Under the pieces are notes generated by a model. It searched no databases, was not told the DNA's origin, and saw only the letters and a program-made list of their open reading frames with translations. This document shows positions 52,224-63,850 of a DNA stretch of 64,000 bases, piece after piece. The position numbers and the translations under genes were made by a program. Source of the stretch: Variovorax sp. MHTC-1 (GTDB lineage Bacteria > Pseudomonadota > Gammaproteobacteria > Burkholderiales > Burkholderiaceae_C). Positions within the stretch are counted from its first letter, which is position 1. The number at the start of each line of letters is the position of its first letter. The stretch lies in assembly GCF_003984645.1 (NCBI RefSeq), contig NZ_RWKI01000019.1, forward strand, positions 28,615 to 92,614, in the 5' to 3' direction.

Positions 52224-53663
52224 ATGACCTCTCTGACCTACCAGACGCTGGACAAGGATGTCCGGCAACTCCAGCAGTCCGACGTCGCCGCCTTCGCGGC
52301 GCAGATCGGCGGCGGCGTTCTGGGCGCCGCCGATGCTGCCTACGACGAAGCGCGCAAGGTCTGGAATGGCACGGTCGACCGCCGTCCGGCGCTGATCGCG
52401 CGGTGCATGAAGGACAGCGATGTCCAGGCTGCGGTGCGTTTTGCCGCAGCGCACAAGATGCTGCTGAGCGTGCGCGGCGGCGGCCATCACATCGCGGGCA
52501 ACGCGGTCGCGGAGGGCGGTCTGGTGATCGACCTGTCGGGCATGCGCACGGTCAGCGTCGATGCCGCCAAGCGCATGGCGCGCGTCGCGGCGGGCGCGCT
52601 GCTCGGCGACTTCGATCGCGAGGCGCAGGTCCACGGGCTGGCAACGCCGCTCGGCATCAATTCCACCACCGGCGTGGCCGGGCTCACGCTCGGCGGCGGC
52701 TTCGGCTGGCTGACGCGCCGCTATGGCCTGACCATCGACAACCTGCTGCGCGCCACCGTCGTGATCGCCGACGGCACCGAGCGCGTCGCCTCGCCGACCT
52801 CGGAACCCGAGCTGTTCTGGGCCCTGCGCGGCGGCGGCGGCAACTTCGGCGTGGCGACCTCGTTCGAGTTCCAGCTGCATCCGGTCGGCCCCGAGCTGTA
52901 CTCGGGCCTGGTGGTCTATCCGTTCGCGCAGGCGCAGCAGGTGCTGCGCGCGTGGCGCGACTTCACCACCGCCGCGCCCGACGAACTGAGCGTCTGGACG
53001 GTGATGCGCAAGGCGCCGCCGCTGCCCTTCCTTCCCGAATCGGTCCACGGCACGGAGGTGGTGATCTTGCCGCTGGTCTACAGCGGCGACGTGGAAGCCG
53101 GCGAGCGCGCGGCCGCGCCGGTGCTGCAGTTCGGCGATCCGCTGGGCACCGCGCTGGGGCCCACGCCCTATGCCGGCTTCCAGTCCGCCTTCGATCCGCT
53201 GCTCGCGCCGGGCAGCCGCAACTACTGGAAGTCGAACAACTTCAGCTCGCTGAGCGACGAGGCGCTCGACCTCGTGATCGACTCCGTCCGCCGCCTGCCG
53301 GGGCCGGCGTGCGAGATATTCATCGCCCAGCTCGGCGGCGCGATGGCGCGCGTGAAGCCGGAGGACACGGCCTTCGTCGGCCGCGACGCGCGCTACATCA
53401 TGAACGTGCATGGCCGCTGGTCCGACCCGGGCGAAGACGAGCGGGTGCGCGCATGGGCGCGGGAGGTCTTCCAGGATGCTGCGCCGCACGCCACCGGCGG
53501 CGGCTACGTCAACTTCCTGACGGAGGACGAGGCCGAGCGCGTGGCCGGCAGCTACGGCGCGAACTACGCGCGCCTGCAGGCGGTGAAGCGGCAATTCGAT
53601 CCTGGCAACCTGTTCCGCATGAACCTGAACATCGAGCCGGCTGGCGCGCCGCAGTCCCCGTAG
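52224..53663 (+). CDS. FAD-linked oxidase with berberine-bridge C-terminus
   Basis: The 479-residue flavoprotein has a PCMH-type FAD domain. SVRGGGHHIAGNAV near residue 90 holds the histidine for the 8-alpha FAD linkage, and LGINSTTGVAGLTLGGGFGW follows. The cysteine that would make a second covalent FAD bond in BBE enzymes is absent, so a single link is expected. A BBE-like C-terminal segment (NYARLQAVKRQFDPGNLFRM) completes it. The family oxidises sugars, alcohols or alkaloid-like compounds. No signal peptide is seen. Confidence 0.9.
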   Translation: MTSLTYQTLDKDVRQLQQSDVAAFAAQIGGGVLGAADAAYDEARKVWNGTVDRRPALIARCMKDSDVQAAVRFAAAHKMLLSVRGGGHHIAGNAVAEGGLVIDLSGMRTVSVDAAKRMARVAAGALLGDFDREAQVHGLATPLGINSTTGVAGLTLGGGFGWLTRRYGLTIDNLLRATVVIADGTERVASPTSEPELFWALRGGGGNFGVATSFEFQLHPVGPELYSGLVVYPFAQAQQVLRAWRDFTTAAPDELSVWTVMRKAPPLPFLPESVHGTEVVILPLVYSGDVEAGERAAAPVLQFGDPLGTALGPTPYAGFQSAFDPLLAPGSRNYWKSNNFSSLSDEALDLVIDSVRRLPGPACEIFIAQLGGAMARVKPEDTAFVGRDARYIMNVHGRWSDPGEDERVRAWAREVFQDAAPHATGGGYVNFLTEDEAERVAGSYGANYARLQAVKRQFDPGNLFRMNLNIEPAGAPQSP

Positions 53664-53682
53664 CCCGTCGGCCCGAAGGGCA

Positions 53683-54057
53683 TTAGCGCTGCTTCAATCG
53701 TCGCGCACGACGAAGAAGCAGCGCATACACCCCCAGGTTGAGCACGGCAACGAAGGTGCCCGAAGCGATCTGCGCGGCGCGGGTGAGGCCCTCCGGATAG
53801 ACCACGCCCAGCAGGTAATGGTCGATGAAGCCGCCGCTGTAGCCAGCCTGGCCGGCGGCGAGCCGCAGCTGGTTCTCCAGCGGCGTCAGCGGGCATTCCC
53901 ATCCGAACCAGGCCACCCAGGCACCCCAGAAGACCGCCGGCAGGTGCAGCCAGGCGAGCCGCGGCCAGCGCCACACGAGCAGGCCGCCCGCCACCACGAA
54001 CAGGATGAAAAGGCCGTGCAGCACCAGCACGGCGTCGGCCAGCAGTCGGTCGTTCAT
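53683..54057 (-). CDS. DUF2784 membrane protein
   Basis: The 124-residue protein has about four transmembrane helices. LLADAVLVLHGLFILFVVAG at the start and WLHLPAVFWGAWVAWFGWEC, then PLTPLENQLR, match DUF2784 proteins. The Cys-Pro-Leu-Thr-x-x-Glu stretch is conserved in the family. Function unknown. An alternative start lies at 54069. Confidence 0.8.
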   Translation of the reverse strand: MNDRLLADAVLVLHGLFILFVVAGGLLVWRWPRLAWLHLPAVFWGAWVAWFGWECPLTPLENQLRLAAGQAGYSGGFIDHYLLGVVYPEGLTRAAQIASGTFVAVLNLGVYALLLRRARRLKQR

Positions 54058-54116
54058 GGGGTCGAGCATAGGTCTTGGGCAAAGCAACAGGGGCATGCGG
54101 GACAGAGGGCCAAACC

Positions 54117-54122
54117 TATAAT
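54117..54122 (+). promoter_or_regulatory. Possible -10 box upstream of alaS
   Basis: A perfect TATAAT lies 85 bp before the alaS start. There is no good -35 at the proper distance. Confidence 0.35.
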
Positions 54123-54207
54123 CGAATGTTCAAGCAAATCAAGCAGTTAGGTGGGTTCGATGCAGGGGCTGCCCGCTCGGCTGCCTGTCTGAGAAGTCCA
54201 ATCCAAG

Positions 54208-56853
<2,646 letters not shown>

Positions 56854-56858
56854 CGCAC

Positions 56859-57890
56859 ATGGCCGAGCACGAGTCCGAGCCCGCGCCCGTCGACGTGCTC
56901 GTGATGGGTGCCGGCACCCTCGGCTGCTTCATCGGCGGCAGCCTGGCGGCGGAGGGCGTGCGCGTCGTCTTCGTCGGCCGCCCGCGGGTGCTGCGGGTGC
57001 TCGCGCGGCGCGGGATCACGCTCAGCGATCTCGACGGCATGGAGCGCCACGTGCCGCCCGACGCGCTGCATCTCGAGGAGCGGGTGCCTCAGGGCATACG
57101 GCCCTCGCTGGTGCTGCTGACCGTGAAGAGCAACGCCACTGCCGAGGCCGCGGCCGAGCTGGCCGAAGCGCTGCCGGCCGGCACGCCGGTGCTTTCGCTG
57201 CAGAACGGCATCTCGAACGCGGCCGTTGCATCGAAGGTCGCGCCCACGCTCTATGTGCTGCCCGGAATGGTGCCGTACAACGTGGCGGAGATCGAACCCG
57301 GCAACTTCCACCGCGGCACGCCCGGCCGGCTGGCCGCCCGGCGCAGCAGGGCACTGCGGCCCTGGCTGGCGGTGTTCGAGCGTGCCGGCGTACCGGTCGA
57401 CACTTACGACGACATGCTGTCGGTTCAATGGGGCAAGCTGCTGCTCAACCTCAACAACCCGATCAATGCGCTCTCGGGGCTGCCGCTGCGCGAGCAGTTG
57501 CTGGATCGCGGCTATCGCCGCTGTCTGGCGGCCCTGATGGACGAAGCGCTGGATGCCCTGTCGTGGGCCAACATCGCGCCGGCGCAGCTCGCGGCGGTGC
57601 CGGCGCGGCGCCTGCCGTTCATCCTGCGCCTGCCGACGCCGCTGTTCCGCCTGGTTGCGGCGCGCCTGCTGCGCATCGACGACAAGGCGCGCTCCAGCAT
57701 GGCCGACGACCTGGCGCTGGGCCGGCGCACCGAGATCGACGCGCTGTGCGGCGAGGTGGTGCGGCTCGCCAAGTCGAACGGCGCCCGCGCGCCGATCAAC
57801 GAGAAGATGGTGGCGCTGCTGGAAGCCTGGCCCGAGCGGCCGGAGCATTTGTCGGCAGAGCGTTTGCAGTCGGCACTGGGTTTGCAATGA
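56859..57890 (+). CDS. 2-dehydropantoate 2-reductase family protein (ApbA/PanE)
   Basis: The 343-residue Rossmann protein has VLVMGAGTLGCFIGGSLAAE at residues ~15-34, LLTVKSNA with the conserved lysine near 88, LSLQNGISN near 112, and WGKLLLNLNNPINAL near 190 with the second lysine. This is the ketopantoate reductase fold, giving pantoate for CoA synthesis, but many paralogues reduce other 2-oxo acids. It starts 5 bp after alaS. Confidence 0.85.
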   Translation: MAEHESEPAPVDVLVMGAGTLGCFIGGSLAAEGVRVVFVGRPRVLRVLARRGITLSDLDGMERHVPPDALHLEERVPQGIRPSLVLLTVKSNATAEAAAELAEALPAGTPVLSLQNGISNAAVASKVAPTLYVLPGMVPYNVAEIEPGNFHRGTPGRLAARRSRALRPWLAVFERAGVPVDTYDDMLSVQWGKLLLNLNNPINALSGLPLREQLLDRGYRRCLAALMDEALDALSWANIAPAQLAAVPARRLPFILRLPTPLFRLVAARLLRIDDKARSSMADDLALGRRTEIDALCGEVVRLAKSNGARAPINEKMVALLEAWPERPEHLSAERLQSALGLQ

Positions 57891-57897
57891 CGTTCAT

Positions 57898-57987
57898 CCC
57901 CAGGCTTGCCCACTTCGTGTGGCCGCCAACCCCCTCTCCGGGGGCAACACCGACGGCCCGGCAAAGCCGGTTCCGTGGTGTTCCTGG
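57898..57987. repeat. 90-bp dispersed repeat (type D), copy 2
   Basis: Inverted relative to 16711-16800, with a few substitutions. It starts 8 bp after the reductase stop codon and lies upstream of dadA. It can fold into two hairpins. Confidence 0.8.
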
Positions 57988-58059
57988 CATGGTTCTCGCG
58001 CTTGAGGTGTCCGGGGCGGGCATTGCAAAGCCGGTGCTTTTGGGAGGACGAGGAGCGGC

Positions 58060-59313
58060 ATGCAAGTACTGATTCTGGGCAGCGGGGTAATCGGCACCAC
58101 CGTGGCCTACTACCTCGCCAAGGCCGGCCACGAGGTCACCGTGCTCGACCGCCAGCCGGCGCCGGCGCTGGAGACCAGCTACGCCAACGCGGGCGAGGTG
58201 TCGCCCGGCTACTCGGCGCCCTGGGCTGGGCCCGGCGTGCCGCTCAAGGCGATCAAGTGGCTTCTGATGCGGCATCGCCCGCTGGTCGTCAAGCCGATGC
58301 TCGACCCGGCGATGTGGCGCTGGGGGATCGCGATGCTCTGCAACTGCACGCATGCGCGCTACGAGCTCAACAAGGGCCGCATGGTGCGCCTGGCCGAATA
58401 CAGCCGCGATTGCCTGCAGCAGCTGCGCGCCGACACCGGCATCCGCTACGACGAGCGCTCGCTCGGCACGCTGCAGCTGTTCCGCACGCAGAAGCAGCTC
58501 GACGGGACGGCCAAGGACATCGAGATCCTCAAGGCCTACGGCGTGCCTTACCAGTTGCTGGACCGCGAGGGCTGCGTGCAGCACGAGCCGGCGCTGGCCG
58601 CCGTGAGGGAGAAGTTCGTCGGCGGGCTGCGCCTGCCGGGCGACGAAACCGGCGACTGCTTCAAGTTCACGCAGGCACTGGCGCGGCTGGCCGAAGCGGC
58701 GGGCGTGCGCTTTCGCTTCGGCGTGGGCATCACCGACGTCGCACGCGACGCCGCCGGCGTGACCGCGGTCCATACCGAAGCCGGCCCCTTTCGTGCCGAG
58801 CGCTACGTGGTGGCGCTGGGCAGCTATTCGCCGAAGCTTCTGAAGCCGCTGGGCATCCGCCTGCCGGTGTATCCAGTCAAGGGCTTCTCGATCACGGTGC
58901 CGATCAGCGACCCGGCGATGGCGCCCGAGTCGACGGTGATGGACGAGACCTTCAAGGTCGCCGTCACAAGGCTGGGCGACCGCATTCGCGTCGGCGGCAC
59001 CGCGCAGCTCTCGGGCTACGACCTGCGGTTGAACGACCGGCGGCGCGACACGCTGGAGCACGTGGTCACCGATCTGTTCCCGCAGGGCGGCAGCGTCGAA
59101 GGCGCCGAATTCTGGACCGGTCTCAGGCCGATGACGCCCGACGGCACGCCCATCCTCGGCGCCACGCCTATTTCGAATCTGCTGCTGGCCACCGGCCACG
59201 GCACGCTGGGCTGGACCATGGCGGCCGGCACCGGCCGCGTGATGGCCGACCTGATCGGCGGCCGCTCACCCGAGATCGATATGGAAGGATTGGGCTTGGC
59301 GCGCTACGCCTGA
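58060..59313 (+). CDS. dadA: D-amino acid dehydrogenase
   Basis: The 417-residue membrane-associated flavoprotein starts QVLILGSGVIGTTVAYYLAK (FAD motif), then ETSYANAGEVSPGYSAPWAG. The C-terminal GLRPMTPDGTPILGAT and TGHGTLGWTMAAGTGR match the DadA family. It oxidises D-amino acids, mainly D-alanine, to 2-oxo acids and passes electrons to the respiratory chain. GAGGAG lies before the ATG. No alanine racemase gene is adjacent. Its stop overlaps the convergent gene by 10 bp. Confidence 0.88.
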   Translation: MQVLILGSGVIGTTVAYYLAKAGHEVTVLDRQPAPALETSYANAGEVSPGYSAPWAGPGVPLKAIKWLLMRHRPLVVKPMLDPAMWRWGIAMLCNCTHARYELNKGRMVRLAEYSRDCLQQLRADTGIRYDERSLGTLQLFRTQKQLDGTAKDIEILKAYGVPYQLLDREGCVQHEPALAAVREKFVGGLRLPGDETGDCFKFTQALARLAEAAGVRFRFGVGITDVARDAAGVTAVHTEAGPFRAERYVVALGSYSPKLLKPLGIRLPVYPVKGFSITVPISDPAMAPESTVMDETFKVAVTRLGDRIRVGGTAQLSGYDLRLNDRRRDTLEHVVTDLFPQGGSVEGAEFWTGLRPMTPDGTPILGATPISNLLLATGHGTLGWTMAAGTGRVMADLIGGRSPEIDMEGLGLARYA

Positions 59314-60050
59314 GCGGCAGGCGCCACGCTGGCGCCCTGAATGCCGTGCCGCGCCAGCGCCTCGGCTACGAAGCCGCCGGCTTTCATCTCCTCGACGAAG
59401 GCGGCCAGCGCCGCGGCTGCTTCGGCGCCGCGCGAGGCCGGCGTGCCCATCGCCTGCTGGATCACCATGAAGCGCCCGGGCAGCATGCGCACGCCGGGCG
59501 AGCGCCCGGCTTCGGCCTCGAGCACCTGCCGGATGCCGGCCGCCACCTCGACCTGGCCCGCGTGCAGGCTTTCGAACACGCCCTTGGCGCCCTGCAGGCG
59601 CTCGATCTGCGCCTCCCTGATCTCGCGCGTGAGGAAGAGGTCGTAGGCGCTGCCGGCGCCGACCGCGATGCGGACATCGCCCTGGTCCACCTCGTCGTTG
59701 CGCCGGATCGGCGAGGCCGCGGGCACCAGGTAGCTGCCCTCGATCAGCACATAGGGCGCGGTGAAGCGCAGGCCCTCGCTGCGCGCCGGATCGATCGCGA
59801 AGAAGCCGATGTCGGCCTTGTCGTTTCGTACCGCATCGACGGACGCGGCCGCCTTGTCGAACACCACCAGCTCGATCGGAACCGACAGGCGCTGCGCGAA
59901 AGCGCGTGCCAGGTCGACCGAGACGCCGGCCGGTTCGCCGCTGGCCGCATCCTTGTTCGCGAGGATCGGGTTGCCGAGATTGATGGAGGCACGCAGCGTG
60001 CCGGTGGGCGCAAGGGCCGAGACGATGGCGGGGGTGATCGGCGAGCTCAT
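59304..60050 (-). CDS. Periplasmic-binding-protein-like domain protein (PBP3 family), no signal peptide
   Basis: The 248-residue protein matches the solute-binding fold of amino acid ABC transporters: LRASINLGNPILA at the start, GVSVDLARAFAQRLSVPIEL, then DIGFFAIDPARSEGLRFTAPY. No hydrophobic signal sequence precedes it, so it may be cytoplasmic or have a mis-set start; no upstream ATG restores a signal. No permease or ATPase genes are nearby. It may be a ligand-binding sensor or an unusual enzyme. Confidence 0.78.
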   Translation of the reverse strand: MSSPITPAIVSALAPTGTLRASINLGNPILANKDAASGEPAGVSVDLARAFAQRLSVPIELVVFDKAAASVDAVRNDKADIGFFAIDPARSEGLRFTAPYVLIEGSYLVPAASPIRRNDEVDQGDVRIAVGAGSAYDLFLTREIREAQIERLQGAKGVFESLHAGQVEVAAGIRQVLEAEAGRSPGVRMLPGRFMVIQQAMGTPASRGAEAAAALAAFVEEMKAGGFVAEALARHGIQGASVAPAAQA

Positions 60051-60165
60051 GGCCTCAGTTTACGGGCCGCCCCCGCGATCGCTTCGAGGCCGGTGCGCTC
60101 GACCCCGGCACGGCGGCCGGCGAATCGAGGCAGCGGATCAGCTGCCGCGCCGCGGGCCATCAAGC

Positions 60166-61242
60166 TCACCTCTTGCACAAGCCGAGCACCCATTCCTGCT
60201 CCGTGCAGTCGCGCCCTGCGGGTTGCGTCCTGGCCCATGCCGGCCCGCCCGCCGCTGCGTGCCCGGCGATGCAGGCGCGCAGCCGCTTTTCCATGGGCGC
60301 GTAGTAGCGCCATCCCTGGCCGAGGGCGGGCAGCTCCAGGCGCACCTGCTTCCACTTGGGATGCCCGTTGGCCTGGAGCTTGTCGAAGTTCTTGCAAAGC
60401 GACTCGGCGAATCGGCCGAGATTTCCGACCGTCGATTGCAGGCCGTAGTCGTAGGTGACCAGATAGGCCTTCACGGTCAGGGTGGGAATGTCGGCCGTGA
60501 GCCATGTCGAGTAGCTCGCGGCGCGGATCGTCGCGGGAAAGTAGGTCTTCTTCGCACGCGCTGTTTCCGGCGCCGCATCGTCCAGCTTCAGGATCTTGAT
60601 GTAGTTGCGCGCCTCGGGCTTCATGTCCGAGAACAGCTTGGCCGGCTGGCCGGCCACGATGATGGCGACGTCGATCGACTTGTCGACGGTGAGCTTGGCG
60701 AGCGCTTCCTCGTTGGTCAGATACTGCGCGTTGGCGGCCGGCATCTGCTCGCCGAACATCAGCTGGTAGAGCGTTCTCGACGTGAGCGCCGTGCCGCTGC
60801 CGAGCGCTCCGACGCCGATCTTCTTGTTCTTGATCTCGTGGATGGCGTTCAGCGGCGAGTCGGCGCGGGCGACGAAGTAGATCTCTTCGTCGTAGAGCGG
60901 CATGATGAGGCGCAGCGGACGAATGATGTTGCCCGCGTCGGCGTTTCCAGCCTTCGCCTCGTCGAGGAAGGCTTGGTAGACATCGGACTGCACCAGCGCG
61001 AGTTTGACCCCCGGCTCGAAGCGCATGCGCTGAACGTTCTCCGCCGAACCCTTGGACTCCAGGACGTCGAGCTCGATGCCGGCGGGCTCGGCTACCCACT
61101 TGGCAAGGTCGCGGCCGATCTGGATGTAGGTGCCGCTTTTCGATGCAGTGACGATCTTGTACTGCGCCCTGGGCTGCGCGAGGGCCGAGGAGAGGAGGAC
61201 CACCATCGCTATCAGCCCCGTCAGGATCGATCTGATTGGCAT
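60166..61242 (-). CDS. TAXI-family TRAP solute-binding protein
   Basis: The 358-residue periplasmic protein has a signal peptide (ILTGLIAMVVLLSSALAQ). The TAXI core follows: YKIVTASKSGTYIQIGRDLA, then LVQSDV, then GVGALGSGTALTSRTLYQLM. The start is six bases after GGAG. TAXI proteins bind small acids such as glutamate for TRAP transporters, but no TRAP membrane subunits are present. It has a ~50-residue C-terminal extension with a Cys pair (DCTEQEWVLGLCKR) that is unusual for the family and echoes the end of the neighbouring protein. Confidence 0.85.
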   Translation of the reverse strand: MPIRSILTGLIAMVVLLSSALAQPRAQYKIVTASKSGTYIQIGRDLAKWVAEPAGIELDVLESKGSAENVQRMRFEPGVKLALVQSDVYQAFLDEAKAGNADAGNIIRPLRLIMPLYDEEIYFVARADSPLNAIHEIKNKKIGVGALGSGTALTSRTLYQLMFGEQMPAANAQYLTNEEALAKLTVDKSIDVAIIVAGQPAKLFSDMKPEARNYIKILKLDDAAPETARAKKTYFPATIRAASYSTWLTADIPTLTVKAYLVTYDYGLQSTVGNLGRFAESLCKNFDKLQANGHPKWKQVRLELPALGQGWRYYAPMEKRLRACIAGHAAAGGPAWARTQPAGRDCTEQEWVLGLCKR

Positions 61243-61319
61243 TGCCGGCTCCAGTGAAGGTCGTTCATGGTAGTCCTGTCGGGCGATTGCCGATACGTCT
61301 GCGCTGCTGATCGCGCATC

Positions 61320-62051
61320 TCATCTCTCGCACAGAGCCAGGGCCGCAAGCGTGTCGTTGCACCCGCTCCTTCCGGGGTCCGCCGTGCCGATCTCCGGCGC
61401 GGGCGCTGCGATGGGCGGCGCCTGCGCTGCCGGCGGCGCTGGGGCGGGCGATGGCGACGGCTCGGCCAGTCCGAGCACCCTGGCCGCTTTCTGGGTGGCC
61501 TCGCGCAGCTGCTCGCGCTTGGCGTCTTGTTCCCGCCCTCGCCGATCGAGTTCGTTCCTCAAGTCCCGCACGCCAGGATGATCCGGATGGGCAGCGGCCA
61601 GGACGACCAGCGCACGCTCCGCGGCGCTGAGGTCTCCACGGCTCAAGGCACCCTGTGCTTGCGCCAGTTTCGCCGAGAACTCTCGCGACCGGTTCGTCTC
61701 GTGCTGCTTGTCGACATAGAGGTACCCCAGCGCCAGGGCGAGCACGAGCAGAACAAGCGCCGCTACCGCGCCGATCGCCGAGCGCTTGAGGACGGCGCCA
61801 GGACGCGGCGCCACGGCATGCACTAGCGCCTCCTCTTGCCATTCGAACGGGGCGGGGACGAAGCGCGCAGGCTCGGCGTCGACATCCTCTTGGATCTCGT
61901 CTGTCGCGCTGGCGCCGAACGTGAGGGACGCATCCTCGCCGCAGTACGGACAGAATTTGACCCGCCCATACAACTGCGCAGCACAACGCTGGCAAGGCAC
62001 CGAGAAGTCCGGCTCCGAATTGGCCAAGCCCGGTTGCACGAGACGGCTCAT
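61320..62051 (-). CDS. Zinc-ribbon single-pass membrane protein
   Basis: The 243-residue protein has a CxxC...CxxC zinc ribbon near residues 20-40 (CQRCAAQL and FCPYCGE), one transmembrane helix near 90-110 (AIGAVAALVLLVLALALGYL), a helical region, then a Pro/Ala-rich stretch. It ends GCNDTLAALALCER, a Cys-pair motif like that at the end of the TAXI protein. It overlaps the upstream gene by 4 bp (ATGA). Function unknown. Confidence 0.72.
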   Translation of the reverse strand: MSRLVQPGLANSEPDFSVPCQRCAAQLYGRVKFCPYCGEDASLTFGASATDEIQEDVDAEPARFVPAPFEWQEEALVHAVAPRPGAVLKRSAIGAVAALVLLVLALALGYLYVDKQHETNRSREFSAKLAQAQGALSRGDLSAAERALVVLAAAHPDHPGVRDLRNELDRRGREQDAKREQLREATQKAARVLGLAEPSPSPAPAPPAAQAPPIAAPAPEIGTADPGRSGCNDTLAALALCER

Positions 62052-63556
62052 GCGTCGATGCGCCAGCCCGGCAGGCGACGCTGGTCGGGGTGATAGAGAA
62101 ACAGGTGGCCCGAATAGACGAAGGGTCGCGTCATCCACGGCCGGGCCAAGCGGGCAGCCCAGAACTGCACATCATGTTCGCCGCGCAATTCGAAGGTGGT
62201 GGTGCACGTCTCGTTGGACGCGACAAGGCCATCCACCGATCGGATATTCGGCACGCGCGCGCACAGAAGGGTCGATGCCGAAGTCGATTCCAGCAACGGG
62301 CAAATCACTTCGCCGGCACTGGAATCGCTGCTGTCATCGGGATCGAGCCATGGATCGCCCAGCAGGCGCGTCGCGAGCTGAAAGCACGCCGAACCGGTGC
62401 ACAGCCGGGGTGAACTCGCAGGTCTGACTTCCGGCTCGCTGAGCCCGAGTTGAACAAAGACGATCTGCCCTTCCTGGTCGTCCTGCCGCAAGCACTGCTG
62501 CCATAGCTGGCCGCTGTCGGAAAGGTAGGGGCTGCCCAGATCGAAGCGCGGCGTGATGCCCGACGGCCATGGCAGAAAGGAGGTTTCGAACGCAGCGCCG
62601 GCGCCGCGCTTGACCATCAGTTGGCCCATCGAGGTCATCCAGACGATCTGGCGGTCGTCGGTCAGCGGTCGAAACCACGGCGCTGCCGCTGCGGTTGCCG
62701 CGAGCGGCGGCCCATCGATACGGCGAAGAGCACTGCCATTCGGATCCAATGCGTAAACGCCGAGTTTCCTGTCTTCTTCCAGCATCGGCACATGAACCCT
62801 GCCTTGCCACATGACCGGCGCGCCCACGCAGCGTCCGCCTACGAGATGCGATTCGTAGGTCCGGCCGATAGGATTGATGGACACGATGGCCAGTCCGTCA
62901 TCGGTAGGCATGAACAGCCTGGTGGATTCCTTGGGGTCCTGCACCACCATGCCCCAGGCGTTGGCGACCAGAGCGCTTTCGACGAGTATCTCGGCACCTC
63001 TCGGATAGATCTCCAGCCAGCACTCCGAGTACGGCAGCCAGTGGTAGATGAGTCCGCGCGAAGAATCGATCGCGAACAATCTGGACTCGCACGTGTGGCA
63101 CGCGCTCACAAGGAACTGGTAGTTCCCCGCGGGCGGCATCGCCAACTGGTGGTCCGGCAGGGACTCGATGCTCAGCGTCGGCCGCAGTGCCAGCCGGACG
63201 GCTGTCAGGCCCAGCCCTTGCGGATCGTCTGCACCTGAACCGTCGCCGCCGAAAGGCGGCAGCCAAACATCCAGTTGGGGGATGGACGGTTCAGGCAACG
63301 CCTTGCCCGTCATGGGAGAAAACTTGAACGCCCCGGGATAGAGTGCCAGGGGCCGTGTCCCCCGATCCGGCCCATCGAAGCTCACGCGGGCGCCGACCAG
63401 CGCCGCCAGGTCGAGCGCGTTGTACACCGCCTGGGCTGCACCCAGCCCTCTGAAGTCGGCGAGATCGAAAGCACCCGTCGTCGGATTGCGCGACCATGCC
63501 TGATCGCCCAGCTCCCAACGCTCGTTCTGATGAGACGACGTCAGCGACGCGGACAT
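62048..63556 (-). CDS. Hypothetical protein, possibly beta-propeller
   Basis: The 502-residue protein has no family I recognise. It has many short beta-rich segments with repeated W/G/D patterns (SRLFAIDSSRGLIYHWLPYS, RLFMPTDDGLAIVSI, GRVHVPMLEE, VYALDPNGSALRRI), as in a propeller. Cysteines are frequent, including SACHTCESR and several near the C-terminus, but no signal peptide is seen, so it may be cytoplasmic with metal-binding or reduced cysteines. The downstream zinc-ribbon gene is coupled by overlap. Confidence 0.65.
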   Translation of the reverse strand: MSASLTSSHQNERWELGDQAWSRNPTTGAFDLADFRGLGAAQAVYNALDLAALVGARVSFDGPDRGTRPLALYPGAFKFSPMTGKALPEPSIPQLDVWLPPFGGDGSGADDPQGLGLTAVRLALRPTLSIESLPDHQLAMPPAGNYQFLVSACHTCESRLFAIDSSRGLIYHWLPYSECWLEIYPRGAEILVESALVANAWGMVVQDPKESTRLFMPTDDGLAIVSINPIGRTYESHLVGGRCVGAPVMWQGRVHVPMLEEDRKLGVYALDPNGSALRRIDGPPLAATAAAAPWFRPLTDDRQIVWMTSMGQLMVKRGAGAAFETSFLPWPSGITPRFDLGSPYLSDSGQLWQQCLRQDDQEGQIVFVQLGLSEPEVRPASSPRLCTGSACFQLATRLLGDPWLDPDDSSDSSAGEVICPLLESTSASTLLCARVPNIRSVDGLVASNETCTTTFELRGEHDVQFWAARLARPWMTRPFVYSGHLFLYHPDQRRLPGWRIDA

Positions 63557-63651
63557 GCAGTCAGTGTAGTGCGCGCTATTGCGTGCGTGCGGCCGGACTT
63601 GGCCGTCCGGATGAGGGAATCCCCGCCCTCCAGGGAGGGAAGGATGTCAAC

Positions 63652-63840
63652 TCACGGCTCGGTCCGCCCCGCGCCGCCGCCCCACATTTCTGCGGCGACG
63701 TCGACAGGATCGCGCTTCCCGTACGAGGCGTAGATCTCTTTCGCGAATTCCTTCGATTGCACGGGATCCGCAAGTCCTTCCGACAGGCGGAACCACTCGG
63801 CCAGGAAAGCGCCAACCCATTGGCTCAGGTGGTCGGTCAT
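63652..63840 (-). CDS. Small hypothetical protein
   Basis: The 62-residue acidic helical protein begins MTDHLSQWVGAFLAEWFRLS and includes SKEFAKEIYASYGKRDPVDV. No family is recognised. It lies 10 bp from the partial gene and 95 bp from the propeller-like gene, on the same strand, so it probably belongs to the same transcription unit. Confidence 0.55.
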   Translation of the reverse strand: MTDHLSQWVGAFLAEWFRLSEGLADPVQSKEFAKEIYASYGKRDPVDVAAEMWGGGAGRTEP

Positions 63841-63850
63841 CGACTGACGC

